Assembly (NCBI GenBank): GCA_025359805.1
Contig: JANYDU010000027.1
Location: 1 to 33,743, forward strand
Direction: 5' to 3'
Length of the DNA: 33,743 nt
DNA from: Bacteroidota bacterium
GTDB taxonomy: Bacteria; Bacteroidota; Bacteroidia; UKL13-3
Position numbers and translations under genes: made by a program. Position 1 is the stretch's first letter, and every line of letters starts with the position of its first letter. Shown piece by piece: positions 17,171-25,900 of this stretch. The notes beneath the pieces were generated by a model. It had not been told where the DNA came from, did not search any database, and saw only the letters and a program-made list of their open reading frames with translations.

Positions 17171-17220
17171 TTTCTATTTATTTTTTGGTCACTTATCAAA
17201 AAATTATTTTTATGAGTGCT

Positions 17221-17775
17221 TTATATTTTACATGAGATACTCTTGTTTTGCTCTAGAGTAGTGAGCTTGGGGAATAAAATATTTTCTTCAATGAACATGT
17301 GCTTGTGAAACTCATTTTCAAATTCATAGAGTTCGCTGTAACACAATTTCAGAGCAGCCGAACTGCGCTCGGGAGCAAAATAATTGTGGCTGTCGTTCCG
17401 CATTATTGATAAGAGGGAAATGAGTTTTTGGTGTTCCTTTACCAAAATATGCAAGGGGTTTCCCATCAACGGAACCTGCGACAGCGGGTTGCCCTCATTG
17501 TTCCGTTTGGCATCCAATATGTTTTTGATAAAGGGAAAGAGTATTTCATCTTCCTTTCTCAGATGCTGGTCAAGAATAGTTGAGAAGTCGGTAAAATATT
17601 TGCGAATGGAAATAAGCCCAGCATCTTTTATTTCTTCGGCTGCTGTTACATTGTATAAGTGACTATTGATAAGCGGAAGCATTTGCTTACAATAAGCATG
17701 GTGCTTGTCGGAGATGTAATCAACTAATTCTTCTAACTCTAATTCGTTGAAATCTATTTGCTGATATGTCTTCAT
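17221..17775 (-). CDS. Hemerythrin-like protein without ScdA_N domain
   Basis: 184 residues from ATG 17775; the longer frame starts with a TTG at 17787. It is a single hemerythrin HHE-type four-helix domain with likely iron ligands in SDKHHAYCKQMLP, LDQHLRKEDEILFP, LVKEHQKLISLL and EFHKHMFIEENILFPK. It resembles the C-terminal part of the neighbouring RIC protein but lacks the CC-containing N-terminal domain, so it may be a diverged paralogue. A role in binding or reducing NO or O2, or storing iron for RIC, is inferred. It is the first gene downstream of the CRP-type palindrome and promoter box and therefore probably heads the nos operon. Confidence 0.83.
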   Translation of the reverse strand: MKTYQQIDFNELELEELVDYISDKHHAYCKQMLPLINSHLYNVTAAEEIKDAGLISIRKYFTDFSTILDQHLRKEDEILFPFIKNILDAKRNNEGNPLSQVPLMGNPLHILVKEHQKLISLLSIMRNDSHNYFAPERSSAALKLCYSELYEFENEFHKHMFIEENILFPKLTTLEQNKSISCKI

Positions 17776-17797
17776 TCGCCTGACCAATTTGATGAAG

Positions 17798-17805
17798 CAA
17801 AAGTA
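17798..17805 (-). promoter_or_regulatory. Probable -7 promoter box TACTTTTG for hemerythrin-nos operon
   Basis: On the minus strand TACTTTTG is an exact match to the Bacteroidota -7 consensus TAnnTTTG, 22 bases before the hemerythrin ATG. No good -33 TTTG lies upstream at the usual distance, as expected for an activator-dependent promoter. The CRP-type palindrome centre would be near -60 from the predicted start. Confidence 0.5.
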
Positions 17806-17848
17806 AAGGGATGGAAATCAGGGGAGAAGGATGCGCCTCACAGCAAAA

Positions 17849-17864
17849 TGTGATTCTCATCACA
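17849..17864. promoter_or_regulatory. CRP/FNR-type operator TGTGATTCTCATCACA
   Basis: A perfect dyad TGTGAT-TCTC-ATCACA matches the TGTGA-N6-TCACA consensus of CRP-type regulators. It lies between the stop of the Crp/Fnr gene (17921) and the start of the hemerythrin gene (17775), with the -7 box 44 bases beyond it. The neighbouring regulator has R-E-T-x-x-R in its recognition helix, the CRP pattern that reads TGTGA. It is most likely the activator site for the hemerythrin-RIC-nos block. Confidence 0.7.
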
Positions 17865-17920
17865 ATTGAAAAAAAACGCGCTGAATTATCAGTGCGGGCG
17901 CGAAAGGGAAAACTGTTTTT

Positions 17921-18631
17921 TTAATCAAAGACATTTGCTGTCTTGACAAGTTTCTGGTGATTGAGGATTTTTATTTTTTTACCTACCAATTCCACAATAC
18001 CATCATCTTTAAATTCAGAAAGTAGGCGGGTGGCTGTTTCTCTTGCCGTGCCTGCAATGTTTGCAATTTCTTCACGGCTCAAACTTACATTGATTGTTGC
18101 GTTATCGCTTTCGTAGCCATAAGTTTCTTTTAAAAATAACAGGGCTTCCGCCATGCGTTCACGCACGGGCTTTTGAGCAAGGTCGGTAATTTTGCGTTCC
18201 GCATTTTTTAAATCATGCGCAAGCAACTTCATTATTTCCATTGACAGGTTTGCATTCTTGGCAATCAGTTTAAAGAAAGTGTCTTTGGGGATAAAACAAA
18301 TTGAAGTATCATCAAGTGCCGTTGCCGAACAGGAATATTTATCTCCGCTTAGTAAAGTTCTGTAACCAAGTATGTCACCATCTTTTGCAAACCGCACAAT
18401 TTGCTCTTTGCCTTCATCACCTGATTGTGCAATCTTTATTTTCCCGCTGTTCACACAAAATAGTCCGTGCGGAAACCCGCCTTCATTGAAAATAAGTTGT
18501 CCCTTTTTAAAAGTGTTACACCCTTTGCTGAGGTTGAGTAAATTTAAATCCTCATCGTTCAAATCGCAAAAGACCGATTTGAATCGCGCCTCACAAAACT
18601 GACATTCCGGTTGAAGTTGTTTTTTACTCAT
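17921..18631 (-). CDS. Crp/Fnr-family transcription regulator with FNR-like cysteines
   Basis: 236 residues from ATG 18631; the longer frame starts with a TTG and lies across a promoter-like box. N-terminal cysteines C10, C13 and C22 (CQFCEARFKSVFC) match the spacing style of FNR-like Fe-S sensors; C38 or C59 could be the fourth ligand. A cyclic-nucleotide-like beta-barrel follows (~35-120) but lacks the R-S-A cAMP-contact motif (it has SGDKYSCSA), so cAMP is unlikely. The dimer helix is ~120-150, then a winged HTH with SREEIANIAGTARETATR; R197, E198 and R202 match the CRP DNA-contacting residues. It likely senses O2 or NO and activates the adjacent nos block through the palindrome at 17849. 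Confidence 0.85.
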   Translation of the reverse strand: MSKKQLQPECQFCEARFKSVFCDLNDEDLNLLNLSKGCNTFKKGQLIFNEGGFPHGLFCVNSGKIKIAQSGDEGKEQIVRFAKDGDILGYRTLLSGDKYSCSATALDDTSICFIPKDTFFKLIAKNANLSMEIMKLLAHDLKNAERKITDLAQKPVRERMAEALLFLKETYGYESDNATINVSLSREEIANIAGTARETATRLLSEFKDDGIVELVGKKIKILNHQKLVKTANVFD

Positions 18632-18640
18632 TTTAGGAAG

Positions 18641-18648
18641 CAAAGATA
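18641..18648 (-). promoter_or_regulatory. Probable -7 box TATCTTTG for the Crp/Fnr gene
   Basis: TATCTTTG on the minus strand fits TAnnTTTG and lies 9 bases before the chosen ATG (18631). This would give a very short leader of about five bases. It argues against the longer TTG start at 18661. No -33 element at the ideal distance is seen, so the call is tentative. Confidence 0.35.
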
Positions 18649-18715
18649 TGAAAATTTGCAATAAGAATTTTCAGTGGAAAACAGAGTGTTTTGTGCGTAG
18701 GCATAAAAATTTTTC

Positions 18716-18773
18716 GTGCGGTGGGCTTTTTTTATTTTTTTTCTTGCGATTGCCGTTCAAAGCGGTGTCGGTT
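18716..18773. repeat. Dispersed repeat, copy 2
   Basis: GTGCGGTGGG (18716-18725), preceded by a T-run as in copy 1, is followed by AGCGGTGTCGGTT (18761-18773), matching blocks at 22-31 and 59-70. It flanks the right side of the nos block. The nature of the element is unknown. Confidence 0.4.
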
Positions 18774-18782
18774 CGGTTTGCC

Positions 18783-18829
18783 AAGTTAGCATTAACATTT
18801 CTTCGGAGTGATACCATTACCGCTAACTT
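18783..18829. repeat. Inverted repeat AAGTTAGC / GCTAACTT
   Basis: AAGTTAGC (18783-18790) and GCTAACTT (18822-18829) are perfect inverted copies separated by 31 bases. The arms resemble recombination-site arms (GTTAGC/GCTAAC), but the consensus for integron attC sites is not met. It could equally be a hairpin at the end of a transcript. Confidence 0.35.
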
Positions 18830-18986
18830 ACCTATTGTTTTCACAAAGTCATTAGGAGCATTAATAGTACACAAAATGTGAGGGGCTTTTATTTTTAATT
18901 TCTGCAAAATCATATTCTCAAAAATAAAAATCTATTTGATAATTTTCTCTTATTGAATAAAATTTATATTGCATAAAAAACATACC

Positions 18987-19424
18987 ATGACTGCAACAGA
19001 AATTAACGAGTTTTACCAACGAAATTGCAACCGATTAAGCAATGAAATTAACGCCTATAAAAATGATGAATTGCTTTGGGACACAAAAGAGGGGATTACA
19101 AATTCAGGTGGAAATTTAACGCTTCATTTAATTGGGAATTTGAATCATTTTATTGGTGCAATACTTGGTAATACAGGTTATGTACGCATGCGCGATGAGG
19201 AATTTAATTCAAAAGGTAAATCAAAAGACCAACTGATACAAATGCTTGATGAAGCAAAAGAAGTGGTGAATAAAACACTTTTATCATTAAGCGAAACCGA
19301 TTTACAAAAAGATTTTCCTTTTGATTTTGCTGGCAAGCATTCCACCGAATATTATTTGGTGTTTTTTATTGCTCATTTTGAATACCATTTAGGGCAAATA
19401 AATTATCATAGAAGGTTGAGTTAA
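18987..19424 (+). CDS. DinB-like (DUF1572) protein
   Basis: 145 residues from ATG 18987; a TTG at 18969 gives six more residues of no clear value. It has the four-helix bundle look of the DinB/YfiT superfamily, with metal-ligand type histidines in LHLIGNLNHFIGAIL and in FIAHFEYHLGQINYHRR. Some members bind Ni or Zn and transfer bacillithiol or related thiols; others have no known role. It stands alone on the plus strand and ends 2 bases from the converging uvrA stop. Confidence 0.8.
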   Translation: MTATEINEFYQRNCNRLSNEINAYKNDELLWDTKEGITNSGGNLTLHLIGNLNHFIGAILGNTGYVRMRDEEFNSKGKSKDQLIQMLDEAKEVVNKTLLSLSETDLQKDFPFDFAGKHSTEYYLVFFIAHFEYHLGQINYHRRLS

Positions 19425-19426
19425 CG

Positions 19427-22348
19427 CTACCTCAATTTATCTTTTAAAAATTGTCCAGTATAACTTTCTTTCACTTTAATTAAATCTTCTGGAATACCTT
19501 CAAATACAATATTTCCACCTTTATCTCCAGCTTCGGGACCAAGGTCGATAATCCAATCGGCACATTTAATTACTTCCATATTGTGTTCAATTACAATGAT
19601 GGAATTGCCTTGGTCAATGAGTGCATTAAATGAGTCTAACAATTTTCTAATATCATGAAAATGTAACCCTGTTGTGGGCTCATCAAAAATAAATAAAATG
19701 TGATCGCTGTTTTTTCCTTTGCCTAAAAACGTTGCTAACTTTACCCTTTGAGCTTCGCCACCCGAAAGCGTGTTGGATGATTGTCCTAAATGGATATATC
19801 CCAATCCAACATCTTGTAAAGGTTTTATTTTATTGATGATGTTTTTTTCTTCAGCAAAAAAATCAATGGCTTCATCTACACTCATGTTTAACACTTCAGA
19901 AATATTGCTTCCTCTGTATTTTACGTCCAATATTTCTTCTTTAAAACGCGCGCCTTTACATTCTTCACAAAGCAAATGTATATCGGCCATAAACTGCATT
20001 TCAATGGTTACTTCGCCTTCGCCTTGGCAGGTTTCGCATCTTCCACCATCTACATTAAATGAAAAATGTTGAGGCTTGTATCCACGAGATTTTGAAATGG
20101 CTTGCGAAGCGTATAAATCTCTAATTTGATCGTAAGCTTTTATGTAAGTTATAGGATTTGAACGGGATGATTTTCCAATAGGGTTTTGATCCACCATTTC
20201 AATTTGTTTGATAGATTTTATGTTTCCGTCTATCGTATCATGAGCGCCTGTTTTTTCGCCACTATAATTTCCCAATTGTTTTTGAACAGAAGGGTATAGA
20301 ATACTTTTTACTAGTGTGGTTTTTCCCGAACCTGAAACTCCAGTAACAACTGTTAACGTATGCAACGGAAACTTTGCGCTCACTCCTTTTAAATTGTGTT
20401 GTCGAGCTCCTTTTATTTCAATATAATCATTCCATTTTCTACGCTTTGTTGGAAGCGGAACGGATTCTTTTTGTGATAAATATTTTCCAGTTAAACTAGT
20501 TGTTGATTGTTTTAACTCATCAACAGTTCCTTCGGCAATAAGTTGTCCTCCGTTTATTCCTGCAAATGGACCAATATCAATAATTTTATCGGCCACATTC
20601 ATAATATCTTCATCATGTTCTACAATTACAACGGTATTGCCAATGTTTTTTAATTCTTGCAAAACGGTTATTAGTTTTTCTGTGTCTCGGGAGTGAAGAC
20701 CAATGCTGGGTTCATCTAAAATATATAAAGAACCAACCAAGCTACTTCCTAATGATGTGGCTAAATTTATACGTTGTGATTCGCCACCAGAAAGAGAATT
20801 TGATAATCGGTTTAAGGAAAGATAACCCAATCCAACATTGTGTAAAAAACTTAAACGGGTATTAATTTCTGTTAAAATTCTTTTGGCAACACTTTGATGA
20901 TATGAACTTAATTGTAGTGAGCTAAAATAGTATGCGGCATCATCAATATTCATTAAAATAATTTCGCTTAACGAACGGTAATTTTCGAGTTTATTTTTCT
21001 TCTCATCAACAATACGAACATATTTTGCATCTTTACGTAAACGTGTCCCTTTACAATCTGGGCAACCCGTTTTTCCTCTATATCTGGCAAGCATTACACG
21101 GTATTGAATTTTATACGTTTGTTTTTCTAAATCTTTAAAAAAACCATTTAATCCTTCCCAGGTTTTATCGCCTTGCCATAAAAAATCTTTTTGTGTTGAT
21201 GTGAGTTCGAAATAAGGTTTATGAATGGGGAATTTATTTTTTGCACTCAATTTCACAAATTGATGTTTCCACTCTTGCATCTTTTCGCCTTTCCATGGAA
21301 CAATCGCATCTGCGTAAATAGATAGTGATTTATCGGGCACCACTAAATCTTCATCAATACCAATTACAGAGCCAAAACCTTCGCAAGTTTTGCAAGCACC
21401 ATAAGGATTATTAAAGCTAAAAAAATTAACGCTTGGCTCTTCAAATGTGATTCCATCCATTTCAAATTTATTACTAAACGTTTCACTTTTGTAGGTTCCG
21501 TCTTCATTTACAATATGAATAGAACAATCGCCATGTCCTTCGTAAAAGGCAGTTTGAACCGAATCAGCAATTCTGTTTCGGTTGTCTTCATCATCATTCA
21601 TTACCACAAATCTGTCGATCAATAAATAAATATTGGATGATGGAGGTTGGATATTAGAAGTGGGGAGTTGGAGGTTGGATGATGGAGGTTGATCAGTAGA
21701 TTTTTTTGTTTTCTTTTTTACTGTTGATGGTTGATTTTGTGTTGATGAAAGTGTAGTTAAATAATCTTCAATTTGAATGGATTCTTCATTTACAGATATT
21801 CTTGAAAATCCATTTTGTAAATAGGTTTCTAATTTCTTTTTTAAATCTTGAGGTGCAGAAAATATTTCAACTAGCAATAAAATTTTTGTGTCTTCTGAAA
21901 ATTCGTGAATACGATTTACCACATCTTCAACAGTATCTCGCTTCACCATTTTTCCCGAAATAGGAGAGAAGGTAACTCCAACTCTGGCAAACAATAGTTT
22001 GAGGTAATCGTAAATTTCGGTTGTGGTAGCTACTGTTGAACGTGGATTTCGGGTATTTACTTTTTGTTCAATAGCAATGGCTGGAGATATTCCGTGAATA
22101 AAATCCACATCGGGTTTATTCATTTTGCCTAAAAACTGACGTGCATAGGCAGATAAACTTTCTACATATTTTCTTTGTCCTTCGGCATATAATGTATCAA
22201 ATACTAAGCTTGATTTTCCTGACCCTGAAACTCCTGTTACTACTGTTAACTGATTGCGAGGAATGGTAACATCAATGTTTTTGAGGTTATGCATCCTAGC
22301 GCCTTTAATAAATATGTCTTTTGATTTTTGCTTTGTTTGAGATTCCAT
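19427..22348 (-). CDS. uvrA: Excinuclease ABC subunit UvrA
   Basis: 973 residues, slightly longer than the usual ~940. UvrA scans DNA for bulky damage and loads UvrB in nucleotide excision repair. Two ABC ATPase halves are complete: Walker A GVSGSGKSS (~40) and GVSGSGKTT (~665), signatures LSGGESQRINLA and LSGGEAQRVKLA, Walker B ILDEPSIGLH and IFDEPTTGLH. Zinc-finger cysteines appear as CKTCEGFG, CPDCKGTRL, CETCQGEG and CEECKGARF. The extra length is largely a low-complexity insert in the UvrB-binding/insertion region (~200-240): a Lys-rich stretch followed by a 14-residue PPSSNLQ-type repeat. Confidence 0.97.
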   Translation of the reverse strand: MESQTKQKSKDIFIKGARMHNLKNIDVTIPRNQLTVVTGVSGSGKSSLVFDTLYAEGQRKYVESLSAYARQFLGKMNKPDVDFIHGISPAIAIEQKVNTRNPRSTVATTTEIYDYLKLLFARVGVTFSPISGKMVKRDTVEDVVNRIHEFSEDTKILLLVEIFSAPQDLKKKLETYLQNGFSRISVNEESIQIEDYLTTLSSTQNQPSTVKKKTKKSTDQPPSSNLQLPTSNIQPPSSNIYLLIDRFVVMNDDEDNRNRIADSVQTAFYEGHGDCSIHIVNEDGTYKSETFSNKFEMDGITFEEPSVNFFSFNNPYGACKTCEGFGSVIGIDEDLVVPDKSLSIYADAIVPWKGEKMQEWKHQFVKLSAKNKFPIHKPYFELTSTQKDFLWQGDKTWEGLNGFFKDLEKQTYKIQYRVMLARYRGKTGCPDCKGTRLRKDAKYVRIVDEKKNKLENYRSLSEIILMNIDDAAYYFSSLQLSSYHQSVAKRILTEINTRLSFLHNVGLGYLSLNRLSNSLSGGESQRINLATSLGSSLVGSLYILDEPSIGLHSRDTEKLITVLQELKNIGNTVVIVEHDEDIMNVADKIIDIGPFAGINGGQLIAEGTVDELKQSTTSLTGKYLSQKESVPLPTKRRKWNDYIEIKGARQHNLKGVSAKFPLHTLTVVTGVSGSGKTTLVKSILYPSVQKQLGNYSGEKTGAHDTIDGNIKSIKQIEMVDQNPIGKSSRSNPITYIKAYDQIRDLYASQAISKSRGYKPQHFSFNVDGGRCETCQGEGEVTIEMQFMADIHLLCEECKGARFKEEILDVKYRGSNISEVLNMSVDEAIDFFAEEKNIINKIKPLQDVGLGYIHLGQSSNTLSGGEAQRVKLATFLGKGKNSDHILFIFDEPTTGLHFHDIRKLLDSFNALIDQGNSIIVIEHNMEVIKCADWIIDLGPEAGDKGGNIVFEGIPEDLIKVKESYTGQFLKDKLR
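21633..21691 (-). repeat. In-frame 17-base direct repeat inside uvrA
   Basis: TTGGATGATGGAGGTTG occurs perfectly at 21633-21649 and 21675-21691, spaced by 42 bases (14 codons), with further GGAGTTGGAGG-like units between. In UvrA it encodes QPPSSNLQLPTSNI followed by QPPSSNIY. The period is a multiple of three, so the frame is kept. It looks like a minisatellite that expanded within a tolerant loop. Confidence 0.75.
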
Positions 22349-22472
22349 GAATAACTTTAATCGTATTCAAATTAAATCAATTCACAGCTAAGAATGTTTT
22401 AGTTTTTTAAGAAATATATGTTAAGCCCAAAAATGAAAAAGTAAACGGTAACGCTAAGGGAATCGGAGAGGT

Positions 22473-22518
22473 GTATAAAAATTAAATTTTTGTAAGCTCG
22501 CACATGAGTTTTTTATAC
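22473..22518 (-). terminator. Possible terminator downstream of the rhodanese gene
   Basis: GTATAAAAA (22473-22481) and TTTTTATAC (22510-22518) form a perfect 9-bp AT-only stem with a 28-base loop, touching the rhodanese stop codon. The stem is weak and the loop long, so function is uncertain. Confidence 0.3.
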
Positions 22519-22938
22519 TTACTGTTCAACAGGAAAGTTTTCTGATTTCCATTTTTGTATTCCACCATCTAAATCATACACTAATTTAAATCCTTTTTTG
22601 TTCATCATTTCGCATGCTTCTGAGCTTCTTCCTCCAACACCACAGTACACAAAGTACGTTGTGTTTTTATCAAGTTTATCGAGTCTTGCTTCAAAATCAT
22701 CATTAAAAATATCCAGCAATTGTGCACCTTTTAAATGCCCTTTATTAAATTCTGATGGTGTTCGTACATCAAGTAAAACTCCTTTTTCTGCGTTTAGTTT
22801 TTGTTGGAATTGAGTAGGAGATAAGAGTACTATTTTTGGATTGGAGGCAATTGGAGCAAGTTTTTTTGAATTTTGCCCACAAGCTGTTAATGTTGAAAAT
22901 ATGACGAATGAAAAAAATATTCTGTTTAATTTTATCAT
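22519..22938 (-). CDS. Rhodanese-domain lipoprotein
   Basis: 139 residues. Signal with lipobox LTAC (C20), then a single rhodanese domain: LLDVRTPSEFNKGHLKGA near the start and the active-site loop YCGVGGRSSEAC. The catalytic cysteine is the first C of CGVGGR. Single-domain periplasmic rhodaneses move sulfane sulfur, but the substrate is unknown. Its ATG is only 7 bases after the stop of the giant T9SS type B protein, so they may be co-transcribed. The loop keeps six residues, the thiosulfate/rhodanese size. Confidence 0.85.
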   Translation of the reverse strand: MIKLNRIFFSFVIFSTLTACGQNSKKLAPIASNPKIVLLSPTQFQQKLNAEKGVLLDVRTPSEFNKGHLKGAQLLDIFNDDFEARLDKLDKNTTYFVYCGVGGRSSEACEMMNKKGFKLVYDLDGGIQKWKSENFPVEQ

Positions 22939-22945
22939 GTATAAT

Positions 22946-25900
22946 TTACTTTAAGATAGTAACATTTCCTTTTGTCATTTGTGTTAAATCATTTGTGCCT
23001 ATGTAAATAATTGAATAAGCATAAACATCAGGTAGAACAAACTCATTATTGTATTTGCCATCCCAAGCTTTATTTACATTATCAGTTTCAAATATCATTT
23101 CTCCCCAACGGTTATAAATTTGCATGGTAAATGATTTTACGTTTCTGGTTACCGGAAAAAACAATTCATTCTTACCATCTCCATTTGGGGTAAAGGCGTT
23201 TGGCAAAAACAGCGTTCCGGGGCAACTACTTTGTACATCAACCGAAGCAGTATTAGAACAATAGTTTTCATCCAATACTTTCACCATATATGTTCCATAA
23301 TCTGTAACTCTATAAGATGTTGAAGTGGTTCCATCTTGCCATAAATAGGAAATAAAATTACCGATTGGTTTAATAAATGTATCGGGTTCACACACTTTAA
23401 TAAGTTTAGTAATTTTAATTGTTGGCTTTGGTTTAAATGATAAGTTTAACGTATCTGAAGCACTACAATTATTATTATCCTTAGTTACTACAAAATAATT
23501 TCCTACTTGTTTTGCTTCATACTTTTGATTGGTTGATCCATCCTGCCAAACATAGGATTTAAAGCTCCCCGCATCAATTATAAATGAACCACCTTCACAC
23601 ACAAAACTATCTTTTCCTAAATAAACTGTTGGCGAGATAAAGGTATCAAGCAAAATAGAATCTGTTCTAAAACATCCCATGGAATTAGTAACTTTCACAA
23701 AAAATAATCCGGGGGCTTTTACTTTTTTAGTTTGATTAGTTGATTGATCGTTCCATAAAAAAATGGACCCCAAATTTTTAGCATCTAATATTACTTCGTT
23801 TTCTTTGCATACTTTTTTATCTGTACCAATATCCACTTTTGGAAATGTATTTTGAGATAATAAAATGGAATCTCTAATGATGCAAACATCTTTTCTTACT
23901 TCAACCCAATACAATCCAGCATCTTTTATTGTTAAGGTATTATTTGATGATCCATCTTGCCATAAATAACTATCAGCAATAGTTTTTGAAGCATCCAAAG
24001 TAATAGCTGTATTAAAGCAATAGCCAGTATCTTTTCCTAAATTTAGAGTAGGCTTTTGTTGATAATAAATGAAAACAGAATCAAGTACTTTACAAATCCC
24101 TCGTGTAACTTGTACCTTATATTTACCTTCACTTGTTACAGTATATGTTGGGGCTATGGAAGCATTTTGCCATAAGTATGCTGCTCCAATGGTAAACGCA
24201 TTAAGAGTTAATTTACTGCCCTCACAAACTATGGTATCGTTACCAATAAAAACAGGCGGAGCATTAACTGTATTAATATTAATGGTATCAAATGATGAAC
24301 ATTGATTTTGCGTAACTTTTACCCAATAATTTCCACTATGGTTTGTATAAATGGTGTTTGTTGTATTGCCCGTACTCCATAAAAATGAAGCTCCATTATT
24401 TCCAGCATTTAGTGTCAAAATAATATTCGAGCAAATGGCTGTGTCCTTTCCTAAATTTACAATTGGATTAGGGTTGTAGGTAACAAAAATAGAATCTCTC
24501 ACTTTACAATTTCCTTGAGTTGCTTCTGCCCAATATAATCCCGTTGAATCAATATGAATAGTTGATGAAATCGCATTTGTATTCCATTTATATAATAATC
24601 CTCCTGTAGTATTTGCATTTAATTGGAGTGTTTTACCTTGACATAAAGTGGTATCGTTTCCAAGTTTAATAGGCTCTAAAGTAATCATTCCAACGGTTAA
24701 TGAATCTCTAACTTTACAACCCAAATGATTTGCTTCAGCCCAATATGTTCCAGATGAATTAATGGCTAAAGTAGAATCTACACTTCCATTGCTCCACAAA
24801 TAGGTGGTTAAATTATTATGTAATGAATAAGTTAATGGATGATATTTACACATAGTGGTATCAGCGCCAAGGTTTACAATTGGAGAAGCAATAGATGAAA
24901 CAGAAACAGAATCTCTTGCCTTACAATTTCCTTTTATTCCATCTACCCAATAAACTCCAGGCGCATTTATAACTAATATTGAATCTGTTGAATTATTTTT
25001 CCATTTATAGGATCCGACATTACTGGATTTTGGATTTAGTTTTAAAATACTATTACTACAAATAGAAGTATCGTTTCCTAAGTTTATTTTGATTTGATTT
25101 TCATAGTAAACACGAAGTGTATCTTTTACTTCACATCCAGCATTATTAATTTTTACCCAATATAAACCAGAAGTAGAAGCTAAAAAATTGGAAGAAGTAT
25201 TTCCATTTTGCCATAAATAATTTAACCCCAAAATACTGGTATCAGCTTGGATATTATATGTTGATTGATAACATAAAGTTGTATCAATGGTAGGGTTAAT
25301 AGCAGGTTTTACTTTATATTGAACTTGGATAGTATCTCTTGTGAAACACGAGCTTTTATTAACCTCTAAAATATATGATCCAGTACCAATTACGAAAACA
25401 GATTGTATAGTTGAGATTAAATTATAAGTAGGATTTATAATACTGCTGCTCTTATACCAATTATATGAATCGGCAATTGGGGAGCTAAATGATAAAGTAG
25501 TTCCTGAACAAACCGTTGTATCGTTTCCTAAATTTACTGACACTTTTTGGCTGTTTATAATAGTAATAGAGTCATAAATATAGCATGCTCCTTTTGATAA
25601 TTTTACCCAATATGTGCCTAAACTTCTAACGTCAATATTGCTTAATGTATCAGTTGTGCTCCATAAATATTTTGCACCTGGAGTGTTTGCGTTTAAGTGA
25701 ATAGGAAAATTATTGGTATCTCCACAGATGCTTAAATTATTACCAAGAATATTAGGATTAAAAGTGTTTACTAAACAGGTATCAACAAAATAAACATCAT
25801 CGATAAAATAATACGCACAGGCTGCACAATTACTTACCGACCAAGTTCCAGAAGCTGGAGTCATGGTATATGATGAAGAATCAAATTGACCAATGGTGAT

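Larger units (their letters stand above)
18632..18986. other. Gene-free stretch between Crp/Fnr and DinB genes
   Basis: No credible gene. It contains a TAnnTTTG box for the regulator (18641-18648), a repeat-like segment (18708-18773) shared in part with the window start, and an 8-bp inverted repeat (18783-18829). The sequence is more GC-rich in the middle than the neighbouring DinB upstream region. It marks the right edge of the higher-GC nos block. Confidence 0.5.

Noticed and set aside
17175..17200. Possible FNR box upstream of RIC (TTGATAAGTGACC on the minus strand)
   Set aside because: Only the left half-site fits TTGAT-N4-ATCAA; the right half is not complementary.
18783..18829. Integron attC site reading of the GTTAGC/GCTAAC repeat
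   Set aside because: The order and core bases do not meet the attC consensus (RYYYAAC ... GTTRRRY), and no integron integrase is present.
18671..18913. 80-residue minus-strand frame between the Crp/Fnr and DinB genes
   Set aside because: It runs through the repeat-like segment and T-runs and resembles translated intergenic repeat rather than a protein.
19416..19435. TTGAG...CTCAA hairpin between the converging dinB-like and uvrA stops
   Set aside because: Only five pairs with no T-run; likely chance.
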